Shown here one piece after another: positions 29,660 to 38,554 of a DNA stretch of 64,000 bases. The position numbers and the translations under genes were made by a program. The stretch's first letter is position 1. Each line of letters opens with the position of its first letter. Where the stretch lies: contig CAJNDS010002197.1 in NCBI GenBank assembly GCA_905221605.1, positions 303,852-367,851 on the forward strand, read 5' to 3'. This stretch comes from Symbiodinium natans. Lineage: Eukaryota > Sar > Dinophyceae > Suessiales > Symbiodiniaceae. Below the pieces are notes generated by a model, which was given only the letters and a program-made list of their open reading frames with translations, searched no databases and was not told the DNA's origin.

Positions 29660-30865
29660 ATGATCCACGTTTGGAGTGCTTCTGGCGAGGAGCAGCTTGC
29701 CATCCCGGTGGGACGCCTGCACAATGTGCGGCAGATAAAGCAGGAGCTGTACCGGCTCCTGAAGGTTCCTCGATTCAGGCAAAGGCTGCTGCATGACAGC
29801 GGCCCTTTAGATGACGACGTTCCCTTGGAGGGGCCCATCGATCTGCAATCGCTGGTGCTGCCCTTCGCGGACAGCACCGAGGAGCAAGTGAAGGAGCTCA
29901 CGGTTGCTGCTGCCAATGGCGACGTGGCTCGGGTTGAGAGACTCCTCCAACGGCCTCAAGATCCCATGCTGATGTTGCACGGGGATCCCAAAACCCTACC
30001 AATCTGGATCGCCAACCATTACCGGCGTGCGGAGATCGTGGGCTTAATGATCGAGGCCGCTGTAAGTCCCGACCTCACCTCCACTTCGGGCGACACGCTG
30101 CTCAATATTGCTTGCAAGCATGGGAATTGGGACATGGCGCGCATGTTGCTGGAGGCCTTGGCAGATGCGAACCTCGGTGCCCGAGGTTTCATTGGCAGAA
30201 CGCCCCTTCAGGTTGTGTGTGAACGGAAGCACGTCAGCGAGGACGTTGTGCGCTTGCTGCTGACGTCGCGTGCAGATGTCGCGGAGCCCCTGGGCTTCTG
30301 TTGCACGCAAGGCCGTGTGGAGGTCTTGAAGTTGCTCTTAGAGGTCAACTCAGACATCGACCGGTGCAACGATGTGGGTGAGACACCTCTGTGGCAGGCT
30401 TGCGAGCATGGCCACGTAGAAGCCGCACGCCTACTCTTGCAATCTGGGGCAGGAAGACTTCCTGCCACCCACAGGTGTAGAAGGCTTCTTGCAAATCACA
30501 GCTTCCGGTTGGACCTCGAGAGGCTGTTGTTGGAGGCTGGCGGGAACACGGACTGGAACAATCATTTGGGTGAACTGCTGCTGTGGCTTGCATGTGGGAG
30601 TGGACGTGTGGACTTGGTGCGCTTGTTACTACAGGCGAACGCTGATGTGGGCTGGTGCAACCACTTGGGCGACACACCTCTTCGGCTTGCTTGCGAGTTG
30701 GGCCATGTGGAGGTCGAACGACTCTTGCAAGACGCGTCTGGCACATACGTAGCAACAGCAAACATGGCCGTGGCAGCCAGCGTCGATGGTGTTGCGTCGC
30801 ATAAGAAGTTGCACTTTGAACAGACTTGCTTCGGTAGTCTCAGTGGTTGCAGTAGTACCCTATAG
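29660..30865 (+). CDS. Ubiquitin-like plus ankyrin-repeat protein
   Basis: Intronless, 401 aa, TAG at 30863-30865. The start is the ATG at 29660 (MIHVWSASGEEQ), six bases after a possible leader acceptor GTTGCAG; reading further upstream would need a non-ATG start. Residues about 1-68 form a ubiquitin-like beta-grasp (LHNVRQIKQELYRLLKVP, FRQRLLHDSGPLDDD). About eight ankyrin-type helical pairs follow, for example GETPLWQACEHGHVEAARLL and GDTPLRLACELGHVEVERLL, some degenerate (GELLLWLACGSGRVDLVRLL). The C-terminus is Ala/Ser-rich with no domain. Ankyrin repeats bind proteins; no enzyme domain is present and the partner is unknown. Such proteins are numerous in dinoflagellates (established). 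The absence of telomere-type introns in the gene suggests it may be a retrocopy. Confidence 0.85.
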   Translation: MIHVWSASGEEQLAIPVGRLHNVRQIKQELYRLLKVPRFRQRLLHDSGPLDDDVPLEGPIDLQSLVLPFADSTEEQVKELTVAAANGDVARVERLLQRPQDPMLMLHGDPKTLPIWIANHYRRAEIVGLMIEAAVSPDLTSTSGDTLLNIACKHGNWDMARMLLEALADANLGARGFIGRTPLQVVCERKHVSEDVVRLLLTSRADVAEPLGFCCTQGRVEVLKLLLEVNSDIDRCNDVGETPLWQACEHGHVEAARLLLQSGAGRLPATHRCRRLLANHSFRLDLERLLLEAGGNTDWNNHLGELLLWLACGSGRVDLVRLLLQANADVGWCNHLGDTPLRLACELGHVEVERLLQDASGTYVATANMAVAASVDGVASHKKLHFEQTCFGSLSGCSSTL

Positions 30866-31363
30866 ATAACTCGACATTGCCCTTTCACCCGAGCTCCCTT
30901 GCAAGAAACGGCAAGTATACCTAAACCCGCGAAAAGGGACCTCCATCCCTGCTGGTGTCATTCCCCTGCGCTTCGTGAAGCCTTCCCTGCAGAAGGATGC
31001 GCAACTCAAGTTCCAGTTTCGTCTGGGGTATTGGATGGAGTTTGCTGCAGAGCCCTGTGGGCCCTAGTCCAATATATGTCCTTATATAACCCGCAGGAAT
31101 GTGCTTTTTACATAGGCCCTCTCCCCCCCTCCCCCCCCCCCACACCACCAAATCCACCACCGAAAGCCGATGAGCCAAGGTATCATCCCGAATTGGAATG
31201 AGATCATGAGCGCCTCGCCAGCAGCCGTGCAAGCTTTCGGCACATTGCCTACCACCATGCCGGAGTTAGTCTGAATTCGAAGGATGCACACACGCTTTTC
31301 AGCTGAAACCGCTCCAAAGAAACACCAGTGCACTTAAACGCACGGTAGTAAAACACTAGGTAA

Positions 31364-31450
31364 GCCCTTGGGATAGTTCATATTTTCCCTTATTGGGTTT
31401 AAGAGGACCATATTTAGGAATATTTTTCAGAGGGTTTGAAGGGCCACCCT
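31364..31450. repeat. Hairpin element, TATTTTCCC family, copy 1
   Basis: TTCATATTTTCCCTTATTGG through GAAGGGCCACCCTAG is a clear relative of 41566-41651, with the same order of blocks. Confidence 0.55.
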
Positions 31451-31881
31451 AGAACAGAAGAATCATGAATGGATATGAAAGCAGCGGTCCCCACCTTGCA
31501 GGACCTGCACAGTAGGCATCTCGTGGTCCAGCGAGCAAGCCCTAAGCCCTAAGCCCTAAACCCTAAAACCCTAAAACCTCAACCCTACCCTAAACCCTAT
31601 AAACTCTCATCTTTGATGGCTTAGCACTTAAGGGCTCATGAGGCTTCAGGGTTTAGGGTCTAGTTTAGGCTTTCAAGTTTGGCACTTAAGAGGCTCAACA
31701 GTCTAGGGTTTCGGGTCTAGGGTCTAGGGTCTAGGGTCTAGGGTTTAGGGTTTAGGGTTTAGGGTTTAGGGTTTAGGGCTTAGCACGTAAGGGCTCAAGA
31801 GGCTGAAGGGGCTTAAGGGGCTTCGGGGCCTAAGGGCTGCGGGCACAGCACTTTGGGTGCATAGTTTCCAAGGGAAGTTAC

Positions 31882-32021
31882 GTGGGCCCTCAATATGGCC
31901 CCTTACCTCCTTTTTAAAGGGTTCTGATGTATGGGCCCTTAATTTGTGCAGGGGGCACATTCGGGGTATACTAGGGGAAGATAAGGGGTACCACCCTTTT
32001 GAAGGGCCCATATTAAGGGAC
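31882..32021. repeat. Hairpin element, GGGCCCTT family, copy 3
   Basis: Shares with 1310-1432 the blocks GGGTTCTGATGTATGGGCCC, ACCCTTTTGAAGGGCCCATA and AAGGGACC; the ends are inverted GGGCCC repeats. Confidence 0.55.
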
Positions 32022-32103
32022 CTAAACCCTAAACCCTATGCCGTAAACCCTAAACCCTAAACCCTAAACCCTAAACCCTAAACCCTAAACCCTAAACCAA
32101 AAG

Positions 32104-32178
32104 TCGTTGCGCCGAGGACACATCGGCGGGCCGGCAGCGAAGGAGGACGACGGTCATAGCATCGGCATCCTGGCTCAG
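32104..32178 (+). CDS. Unit G exon 1 (first seen)
   Basis: Acceptor CCAAAAG ends at 32103 after a long CCCTAAA tract; donor CTCAG|GTGTCA at 32179. 75 nt, phase 0 in and out; reads SLRRGHIGGPAAKEDDGHSI. Confidence 0.65.
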
Positions 32179-32529
32179 GTGTCAGGTGCAGGGGTGCCCT
32201 CCGGATGCTGCCCTAAACCCTAAACCCTTAGACACTAAAACCCTCAACCCTTCAACCCTGAAACCCTTAAACCCTGAAGCCCTTAAACCCTTGAACGAAA
32301 CCCTAAACCCAACCCTTAGAGCCTGAAACCCTTAAACCCTAGCCCTTAAACCCCTAAGCCCTTCAACCCCTTAAACCCTGAATCCCCTAGACCCCTAAGC
32401 CCTTTTACCCTTACACCCTTACACCCTTAAACCCTTACACCCTTACACCCTTAAACCCTTGAACCCTTGAACTCTTAAACCCTTACAACCAAACCCTTAA
32501 ACCGGACACCTCTAAAGCCTGAACCACAG

Positions 32530-32554
32530 GGTCAGATCCATTCAAGACTAAATA
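32530..32554 (+). CDS. Unit G exon 2 (25 nt)
   Basis: Acceptor AACCACAG ends at 32529; donor AATA|GTCCCC at 32555. Reads GQIHSRLN; its phase links exon 1 to exon 3. Confidence 0.35.
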
Positions 32555-32700
32555 GTCCCCGAGCCCCAAACTCTCGCAATCCCGAGCCCTGACTGCAGCC
32601 TGCAGTGGTGTAGGGTTAAGGGAGTTTAGGGTTTAGGGTTTAGGGTTTAGGGTTTAGGGTTTAGGGACATTCCTTACTTGGGGGTTATAGGCCATGCCAG

Positions 32701-32768
32701 GCCTCCTTGGAGGCTGCGTGCACATGAGCCACCACTGTCTCGGAGCCCGAGACCACGGCTGTAAACAG
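32701..32768 (+). CDS. Unit G exon 3, His/Cys-rich
   Basis: Acceptor CATGCCAG ends at 32700; donor AACAG|GTAGTAAG at 32769. The only open frame, entered in phase 1, is LLGGCVHMSHHCLGARDHGC then KQ. The intron that follows carries the retrotransposon. Confidence 0.55.
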
Positions 32769-32820
32769 GTAGTAAGGGGAGCCAGAAACTTTTCTTAGGG
32801 TTTAGGGTGTAGGGCTTAGG

Positions 32821-32825
32821 GTTAG
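32821..32825. other. Target-site duplication, left copy (GTTAG)
   Basis: GTTAG here directly precedes the LTR and is repeated at 38540-38544 directly after the other LTR. Five base pairs is the usual size for Ty1/copia integrases. Confidence 0.85.
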
Positions 32826-33116
32826 TGCTGAGGTGAAGCCCCAGCAGGTTGTGCAGGAACAAGTGGAGTAGCTAGTTCCCCTGAACCTACACCTGCCATG
32901 GCTCACCTAAGGCGCGGAGCTTTTTACACACAGCGAAGAAAGAACAACAAGAAGACATGTACTAGTGCTATGTAGAAGGTCTACGGCACCTACTTGTGAA
33001 ACTGTACATACTTTTGTTAAACATGCTCAAGGCTACTGTTCGGGCCTATAAGCAACAAAGGAAAACTGCATGATACAACTGCTACAGGATGACATGTACA
33101 GGAGTAGGCTTCAACA
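32826..33116 (-). repeat. 3' LTR of retrotransposon (291 bp)
   Basis: Identical by eye over all 291 bases to 38249-38539. Ends are TG...CA on both strands. As the element is on the minus strand this is the 3' LTR. The identity implies a recent insertion. Confidence 0.95.
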
Positions 33117-33126
33117 CTCCTCCTTC
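33117..33126 (-). other. Polypurine tract
   Basis: GAAGGAGGAG on the minus strand lies directly next to the 3' LTR, the position where plus-strand DNA synthesis is primed in LTR elements. Confidence 0.75.
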
Positions 33127-33336
33127 GCAACACCGCTAGGGTATTGCGACAAACAAAACCTGTACATGTCCGTCCCTTCCGGGAGGAGGTACAAGCTCCT
33201 ACCGAAGGAAAGGCTGTAGCTGGCCGGCTGGCCTCAGAGTGCGAGGGCTCTCACGGCACCTCTTTGCAAAAGAAAAGCACTGCTGGCAGGACTGCGCAAT
33301 GGGACGCACAACCTACCCGTCAGGGCGGTGGATGCC

Positions 33337-36300
33337 CTAACGTGTGCTATGCTTCGTGCAGTCTGCCTGGCTCCTGTGGCACTGCTGGCAGACCTCAAAC
33401 TCGATGAACCTGTGTGAATGGGCAAGTGTGGAACAGGTCTTAGTGCGATGAAGCTTGTTGCCTTCTGGCGTTGCAAAGAAACGAGTTGGTGCTTCATCGG
33501 CCTGCGTGGTGGAAGCTGGCGCATTCCTCCCGGAAGCGGTCACAAGACGCTGTGAGGAACTGGCGGCTGCTTCCCTCTCAGAGATTTCTGCCCGGATTGC
33601 TTGCTCTGTGCGGTTCCTAAGACGTTGCAACTTGCGTGCCTTGCGCGGGCTTAGCAGCACGCTGCTCGTGCCAAAGGTCCCGCGGGACAAGAGGGCAAAA
33701 CTCCACTTCAGAAACTCCCACAAAACAATGGCACAAAACGCAACACCGAAAATGCAGACTGCAAGCATCAGGTCGGCGTCCAAGGGAACTGGGAGCGTCA
33801 GGTCTTCCGGCTCTTCATCCTGCTGGCTAGCGGCGCCTATGACTTGCAAAAAGACAAACAGCATGAATACCGCACAAACAGGATGATCACGTTTGCGGAA
33901 CAGGTAAAACCCTGGCATGCCCCAACAAACTGCTGTCACAAGGCCATCTGCTGCTGCAGCTAAACGCACAGTCGTGAGCAGCACACGTTCTGCAAGGGGT
34001 TGTTGGGACTCCTCCTGGACAGGAGGCTCCGGCACGACACCGCTCAAACCCCACAACCTAACGCACTGCTCCTCCTCGACCCAGTACGGTACTGGAGTGC
34101 CTGAAGCAGCTGCTGCGGGCGGGTTCCGGACATCAGCGCACAGTGCAAACACGGCGCCACGCACGCCAAGCAACAACAGACACAATAACAGCAGCTGAAA
34201 AAGGAGGTTTGCCGTCAGACGTTGGCATGCGTTGCGGGTCCCGCCCTCCCGGGGGGAGGTTGCTGGAACTGCAACACTGCTGGGCACTGTGGTTTCGTGC
34301 TCTCCTCCTGGCCTGGTGGCTAGGTCCTGGCGGTTTGTTGGCTGGACCTCACGCAGCCCAAACACGCAAAACCCACCAAAACCATCTAAACTAAACCTGC
34401 CCGGACAACACGGCAGTGGACCTGGCACCTGTGCAGGCCCATCTCTTCCGAGCGGCGAGAGTGGCAGACGAGTCCAGTCCAAATCATAGACGCTTGAATC
34501 CCCATCACCATCAAGCTGGTATCGTGTGGGGTTGTCGTCACACTCATCGTCGGCGTCCAACCTGAACCAAACGGTTGAGGACTGCTGCAGGCACACTTTG
34601 GGATCCAAAACTTGGGTCCCACAAACCCCCTTTTTTGGCTCCAAAAGGGGGGTTTGCCCTGGCCAAATGGGCGCGGTCATTTGGGCACTTATTCCATGTC
34701 CCCACCCTGGCTTCAGACTTGGACTTACGCGCTCATCCTGCCCTCCAAGGGGCAAGCCAAAGGCCTGAAGTGCTTTGGCTATGACGAGGGTTGAAGAGAC
34801 CTCGTTTGCAGCGCGGTTTGCAAACGTGCTGCGTGCGTTTTCACGCTGAGCCTCCAACTCGGCGATTAGCGTCAATGCCCTCTCACGCTCAATCACAGGG
34901 CAACCGTTCTGAACCATCAACGTGGTGAGCTCACCCTCAGGGGAACGCAAGAAACACTCATCAGCTGTCCAACTCAACATGTACCCCAGCCGCGCGACAA
35001 GCTGTCCTAGGGGCACAATTGCAGTCGGCAGCTCATCCCTCCCGGGAGGCGTGAGTATCACCCCATGCTTGGTGATGCGCATGTGTGATGCGTGGCCCCC
35101 CGCTAAACCAACCTGCACCTTGTTTGTCTTGACCCACTCCTCCTGCGACGATGCTGGCCGTAAAGGGTGCGTGGCCCCTGAGTCAAGAAGGGCATGTCCA
35201 ATGAAAGGTGGTGAGGGCTCAGGAAAACTCCCGGTTTGGGGATCCGAAACCGGGAAACAGCTCGCGGGCATGAGTGAGCGAATTGTGAGCCTCTTGAGGG
35301 ATGGATATGAAGGCTGCTGCACGCCACCTCCGTCAGGAGTGGGAGCCGCTGGGGCAGGCACAGTGGATGCTGGACCCTGCGATGGCTGTTGCCCATGAGT
35401 GGCGTGCGCAGCTTCAAGCTGCCTCAAGGCGTGGGACGCATGCTGAAGGAATGACTCCATGGACAGAACAGGTGTGGCTTGCACAACGGGCGGCGCGGCG
35501 GATGATGTGGAGGTGGAGGCTGCCTGGACTGACGGCTTCTGTTCCGGCGCCGTTGGCTCAGCCTTTCCAGCCTTGCAATCTTTGACGCGATGGTCCTCAG
35601 AGCCACAATTTAGGCACTTCTTAAACCTGTCAGCCGCTGGCAGGTCGCTCATGGAGTGAGGAGCCTTGCATTTCGCACCGAACTTGCACCCCTTAGGCGT
35701 AAGAAAGTACTTGCACGGCTTACCCTTCCCCCCACCCTTAGTATCACCCCCTTTGCCCCCCGACTTACCCCCCGTAGCGTCCATGGCCTTCAAAGCGACA
35801 TTGTTGCCTGACCCACCCTGTGTGGCAATCTGTGCTCCAGCCATGGTTTCAAACTCGGCTAACAAGTGCTTGTAATACTCCTGAACCGCATCTTCCGAAG
35901 GGTGAGTCTCGATGCGCAGCATGCTGCGAACCATCTGAGTTCGGAACATGGGGTCCGGGTTTTGGCTTAGGATATGGTTGGTCATTTCGGTGAGGGCACC
36001 GGCAAGAACTGTAGGATCTGGGGCTACCATACCGCAGTCAACGCAGCGCTTGTGCCACCTACCCCATGCCCTCAGCGCGGACACACCTGACACCACATCC
36101 TGAACAACATTGGGATTTTGCAGGTGATTCAACACCAATGCCTTTTCCGTGGAACCTCCAGGCTGATACAACGTGTAAAGCCGAAACATGATTTGAGTGG
36201 CTACTTGAGTGGTCCTGCGAGCTACCATTTCCGCTTTTACCCCTTGATCTAGGGCTGCTAAAATCATGGCGCACGCACGTGCATTGACCCTGGACCACTT

Positions 36301-38322
36301 TCCCTCCACCAGCTCCGGGCGCTCGTCAACCTCTACCCTGATGCGATCGAGCGGAGTAGCCTTAACCCACCTTTCATATGCGTCACGGCTCACCTGCAGC
36401 ACTGCGGTCCACCAATCATGCGAGGAATCGGACAAATCACCCATCAACCCTGCAACTAACTCCAACCAATCCTGAAAATCCAACGAACCACTCATCGGAT
36501 CAGGAGCTTTCAGCATGGGAAGTGCAGTAGTGCCTGGCTTGACGGCTTCAGGGGCGTTGCTAACAACACTCTTATCCCGCATGCCCTGCGCCTGCATGGT
36601 TTGAAGCTGCTGCATTCCTGCAAACAAGGCATCCATCATGGGATTGCCCGAGGAGGGCGCTGCACTTGCTGCAGATGCTCCTCCTGGAGCTGCACTGGCT
36701 TGGGCACCTGATACCTGCGCATGCGGCGCCTGTGTACCTGCGCCTGAAACCTGTGGCACCTGTGCACATGCAGCGGGTCCAACCCCTCCGGGCGGAGATG
36801 CGGGCACCTGTGTACCTTGCACCTGTGGCACTTGTGCATAGGCAGCGGGTCCAACCCCTCCGGGCGGAGATGCGGGCACCTGTGTACCTTGCACCTGTGG
36901 CACCTGTGCATAGGCCGCGGGCCCAACCCCTCCGGGCGGAGATGCGGGCACCTGTGTACCTTGCACCTGTGGCACCTGTGCATAGGCCGCGGGCCCAACC
37001 CCTCCGGGCGGGGTTGCACTGCTGGGCAACCTATGGGAACCCTGCAACCCTGACCAGAAGTTGGACCAAAACCCTGACGCGGCTGCTGCTGCAGCTTGAG
37101 CGGGCGCTCTCAAAGCACCAACCGCCGGCGCTGCAACATCCTGCACCTGATGCGCAGAGGAAGTGTGGACCTGAGCATCTTGCGATGATGGCACCTGGAG
37201 GGGTATGGGGACCTGCATTTGCGGCGGGGCCTGCGGGGCACTGCTTGAAGCTGCCGCCTCCCTCGCCAACTGCTCCCTCATAGCCTTCTCCTCCTCAAGT
37301 TGCCTCCTCAAACGCTGGATCTCAAGGTCCTGGGCCTGATTTCTCAACTCCTGAGCCTGAGCCCTTTGATCAAACCCCGCCAACTGCCTAGCAACCTCCG
37401 CTTGAATTGCGTCCTGGGGCAAGGAGGTTGAGTCTGAACGGGATTGGGGCCTATCAGGCACGTTACCGTACAATAGGGGAGCCCTACGTTCCAAAACTTG
37501 CATGCGCTGCAGCATGTCGGCGTTCAGGAGCGGGCCCTCCCTTGCGGGGTGCGGTGGTGCAAAGGATGTTGGCGTTCCTTGTGGCCCCACTTGCGGCGGC
37601 GACCCACTAGCAGAACCCAAACTCCCATCTCCCAATGCCAACTGCCCTGGTGCACCCCCCGGACTACCCATGGAACGGGTAGCACTTCGTGGTGGCGTTG
37701 CGTGTGAGTCCTGCCACACCGGGACTTGCATGACCTCAGTGCGGGCAACTCTGAAAAAATCCCCAACCCTTGACATGAGCTGGAGCCCAGCCCCAGGGAA
37801 ACCCTCAACCATTTCTTCAATAGTGGGCAAACCCTGTCCTTGCTGGGAGCGCGGGGTAAGGAACCCCTCAACATGGGAGTCCCCAGCGACTGCTCCCCCT
37901 GGCACTGCTTCACCGCTCGCGGTACCTGGCATGCCAGTGCTGGCCTGCAGACCTGGGCTCCCGCCCGGTGTTGTGCCGGGCACATGCACAATTTGGTGTG
38001 CGCTCTCACCACCCTCACTGGTGGTCGACATTGGTGGCACTTCCCCTGAACCTCGCGATGATTCATGCTGGCCTGTGCCTCCCAATGCCCCTCCCGTAGC
38101 CGTATTAGGTTCAAGGCCCACTGCACCTGACTGGCCTGATTCACGTGGTGGCATTGAACCTGAGTGCTGCAAACCATCCCCTCCGGGAGGTGGAGATGGA
38201 TGCGGTGGATTGGTGCCGTAGCCCTGCCCAAGCGTTGGGCTCATAACCTGCTGAGGTGAAGCCCCAGCAGGTTGTGCAGGAACAAGTGGAGTAGCTAGTT
38301 CCCCTGAACCTACACCTGCCAT
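33337..38322 (-). CDS. Gag-protease polyprotein with C-terminal membrane segments
   Basis: 1,661 aa, uninterrupted. Residues 1-300 are Gly/Pro/Ser-rich and disordered. A coiled coil lies at about 310-360. A 24-residue repeat (SPPGGVGPAAYAQVPQVQGT core) occurs about three times at about 440-515. A Gag core (LDFQDWLELVAGLMGDLSDS, then WWTAVLQVSRDAYERWVKAT) lies at about 615-665. A CCCH zinc finger (CKYFLTPKGCKFGAKCKAPH) and a CCHC knuckle (CLNCGSEDHRVKDC) lie at about 865-910. The protease active site LLDSGATH is at about 1045. Instead of integrase and RT, about 550 further residues follow with three hydrophobic segments (LLFQLLLLCLLLLGV about 1380, VFMLFVFLQVIG about 1490, CIFGVAFCAIVLWEFL about 1530) and a Cys/His end (KTCSTLAH...CQQCH). 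The ATG lies inside the 5' LTR. The role of the membrane region is unknown; it could be cargo, an env-like part or a remnant. Confidence 0.85.
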   Translation of the reverse strand: MAGVGSGELATPLVPAQPAGASPQQVMSPTLGQGYGTNPPHPSPPPGGDGLQHSGSMPPRESGQSGAVGLEPNTATGGALGGTGQHESSRGSGEVPPMSTTSEGGESAHQIVHVPGTTPGGSPGLQASTGMPGTASGEAVPGGAVAGDSHVEGFLTPRSQQGQGLPTIEEMVEGFPGAGLQLMSRVGDFFRVARTEVMQVPVWQDSHATPPRSATRSMGSPGGAPGQLALGDGSLGSASGSPPQVGPQGTPTSFAPPHPAREGPLLNADMLQRMQVLERRAPLLYGNVPDRPQSRSDSTSLPQDAIQAEVARQLAGFDQRAQAQELRNQAQDLEIQRLRRQLEEEKAMREQLAREAAASSSAPQAPPQMQVPIPLQVPSSQDAQVHTSSAHQVQDVAAPAVGALRAPAQAAAAAASGFWSNFWSGLQGSHRLPSSATPPGGVGPAAYAQVPQVQGTQVPASPPGGVGPAAYAQVPQVQGTQVPASPPGGVGPAAYAQVPQVQGTQVPASPPGGVGPAACAQVPQVSGAGTQAPHAQVSGAQASAAPGGASAASAAPSSGNPMMDALFAGMQQLQTMQAQGMRDKSVVSNAPEAVKPGTTALPMLKAPDPMSGSLDFQDWLELVAGLMGDLSDSSHDWWTAVLQVSRDAYERWVKATPLDRIRVEVDERPELVEGKWSRVNARACAMILAALDQGVKAEMVARRTTQVATQIMFRLYTLYQPGGSTEKALVLNHLQNPNVVQDVVSGVSALRAWGRWHKRCVDCGMVAPDPTVLAGALTEMTNHILSQNPDPMFRTQMVRSMLRIETHPSEDAVQEYYKHLLAEFETMAGAQIATQGGSGNNVALKAMDATGGKSGGKGGDTKGGGKGKPCKYFLTPKGCKFGAKCKAPHSMSDLPAADRFKKCLNCGSEDHRVKDCKAGKAEPTAPEQKPSVQAASTSTSSAAPPVVQATPVLSMESFLQHASHALRQLEAAHATHGQQPSQGPASTVPAPAAPTPDGGGVQQPSYPSLKRLTIRSLMPASCFPVSDPQTGSFPEPSPPFIGHALLDSGATHPLRPASSQEEWVKTNKVQVGLAGGHASHMRITKHGVILTPPGRDELPTAIVPLGQLVARLGYMLSWTADECFLRSPEGELTTLMVQNGCPVIERERALTLIAELEAQRENARSTFANRAANEVSSTLVIAKALQAFGLPLGGQDERVSPSLKPGWGHGISAQMTAPIWPGQTPLLEPKKGVCGTQVLDPKVCLQQSSTVWFRLDADDECDDNPTRYQLDGDGDSSVYDLDWTRLPLSPLGRDGPAQVPGPLPCCPGRFSLDGFGGFCVFGLREVQPTNRQDLATRPGGEHETTVPSSVAVPATSPREGGTRNACQRLTANLLFQLLLLCLLLLGVRGAVFALCADVRNPPAAAASGTPVPYWVEEEQCVRLWGLSGVVPEPPVQEESQQPLAERVLLTTVRLAAAADGLVTAVCWGMPGFYLFRKRDHPVCAVFMLFVFLQVIGAASQQDEEPEDLTLPVPLDADLMLAVCIFGVAFCAIVLWEFLKWSFALLSRGTFGTSSVLLSPRKARKLQRLRNRTEQAIRAEISEREAAASSSQRLVTASGRNAPASTTQADEAPTRFFATPEGNKLHRTKTCSTLAHSHRFIEFEVCQQCHRSQADCTKHSTR
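36779..37015 (-). repeat. 72-bp in-frame minisatellite in gag
   Basis: Three full units and a partial one of a 72-bp sequence, encoding a 24-residue Pro/Gly/Gln-rich repeat. It keeps the reading frame, so copy number can vary without breaking Gag. Confidence 0.85.
38237..38248 (-). other. Primer-binding site for half-tRNA-iMet
   Basis: GGTTATGAGCCC on the minus strand abuts the 5' LTR and is complementary to GGGCUCAUAACC, the anticodon arm of initiator tRNA-Met of the yeast/bacterial type. Drosophila copia primes on the same internal tRNA region (established). Confidence 0.7.
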
Positions 38323-38539
38323 GGCTCACCTAAGGCGCGGAGCTTTTTACACACAGCGAAGAAAGAACAACAAGAAGACATGTACTAGTGCTATGTAGAA
38401 GGTCTACGGCACCTACTTGTGAAACTGTACATACTTTTGTTAAACATGCTCAAGGCTACTGTTCGGGCCTATAAGCAACAAAGGAAAACTGCATGATACA
38501 ACTGCTACAGGATGACATGTACAGGAGTAGGCTTCAACA
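38249..38539 (-). repeat. 5' LTR of retrotransposon (291 bp)
   Basis: Same as 32826-33116. It contains the polyprotein start codon (38320-38322) and the first 24 codons, so the LTR is partly coding. Confidence 0.95.
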
Positions 38540-38544
38540 GTTAG
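38540..38544. other. Target-site duplication, right copy (GTTAG)
   Basis: Matches 32821-32825 and continues into GGTTTAGGG, showing that the target was a telomere-like tract. Confidence 0.85.
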
Positions 38545-38554
38545 GGTTTAGGGA

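Larger units (their letters stand above)
30866..32103. other. Spacer between ankyrin gene and unit G
   Basis: No firm gene. It contains a GC-poor stretch with a poly-C run (31121-31140), a hairpin element of the TATTTTCCC family (31364-31450), a short coding-like piece (31502-31538, DLHSRHLVVQRA with a GC donor), CCCTAAA at 31535-31600, TTTAGGG at 31640-31785, and a hairpin element at 31882-32021. Confidence 0.5.
32826..38539 (-). mobile_element. Complete non-autonomous Ty1/copia-type LTR retrotransposon (5,714 bp)
   Basis: Structure on the minus strand: target duplication, 5' LTR (38539-38249), primer site (38248-38237), one ORF (38322-33337), polypurine tract (33126-33117), 3' LTR (33116-32826), target duplication. 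It is inserted in a telomere-like intron tract of unit G, antisense to the gene. It has Gag and a retropepsin motif, but no integrase zinc finger or DDE and no reverse transcriptase motif on either strand, so an autonomous relative must mobilise it. Confidence 0.9.

Noticed and set aside
29585-30888. Minus-strand ORFs of 60-138 aa over the ankyrin gene
   Set aside because: Antisense shadows; the plus strand has clear ankyrin repeats.
33455-38221. Plus-strand ORFs up to 239 aa within the retrotransposon
   Set aside because: They are antisense shadows of the GC-rich 1,661-codon ORF.
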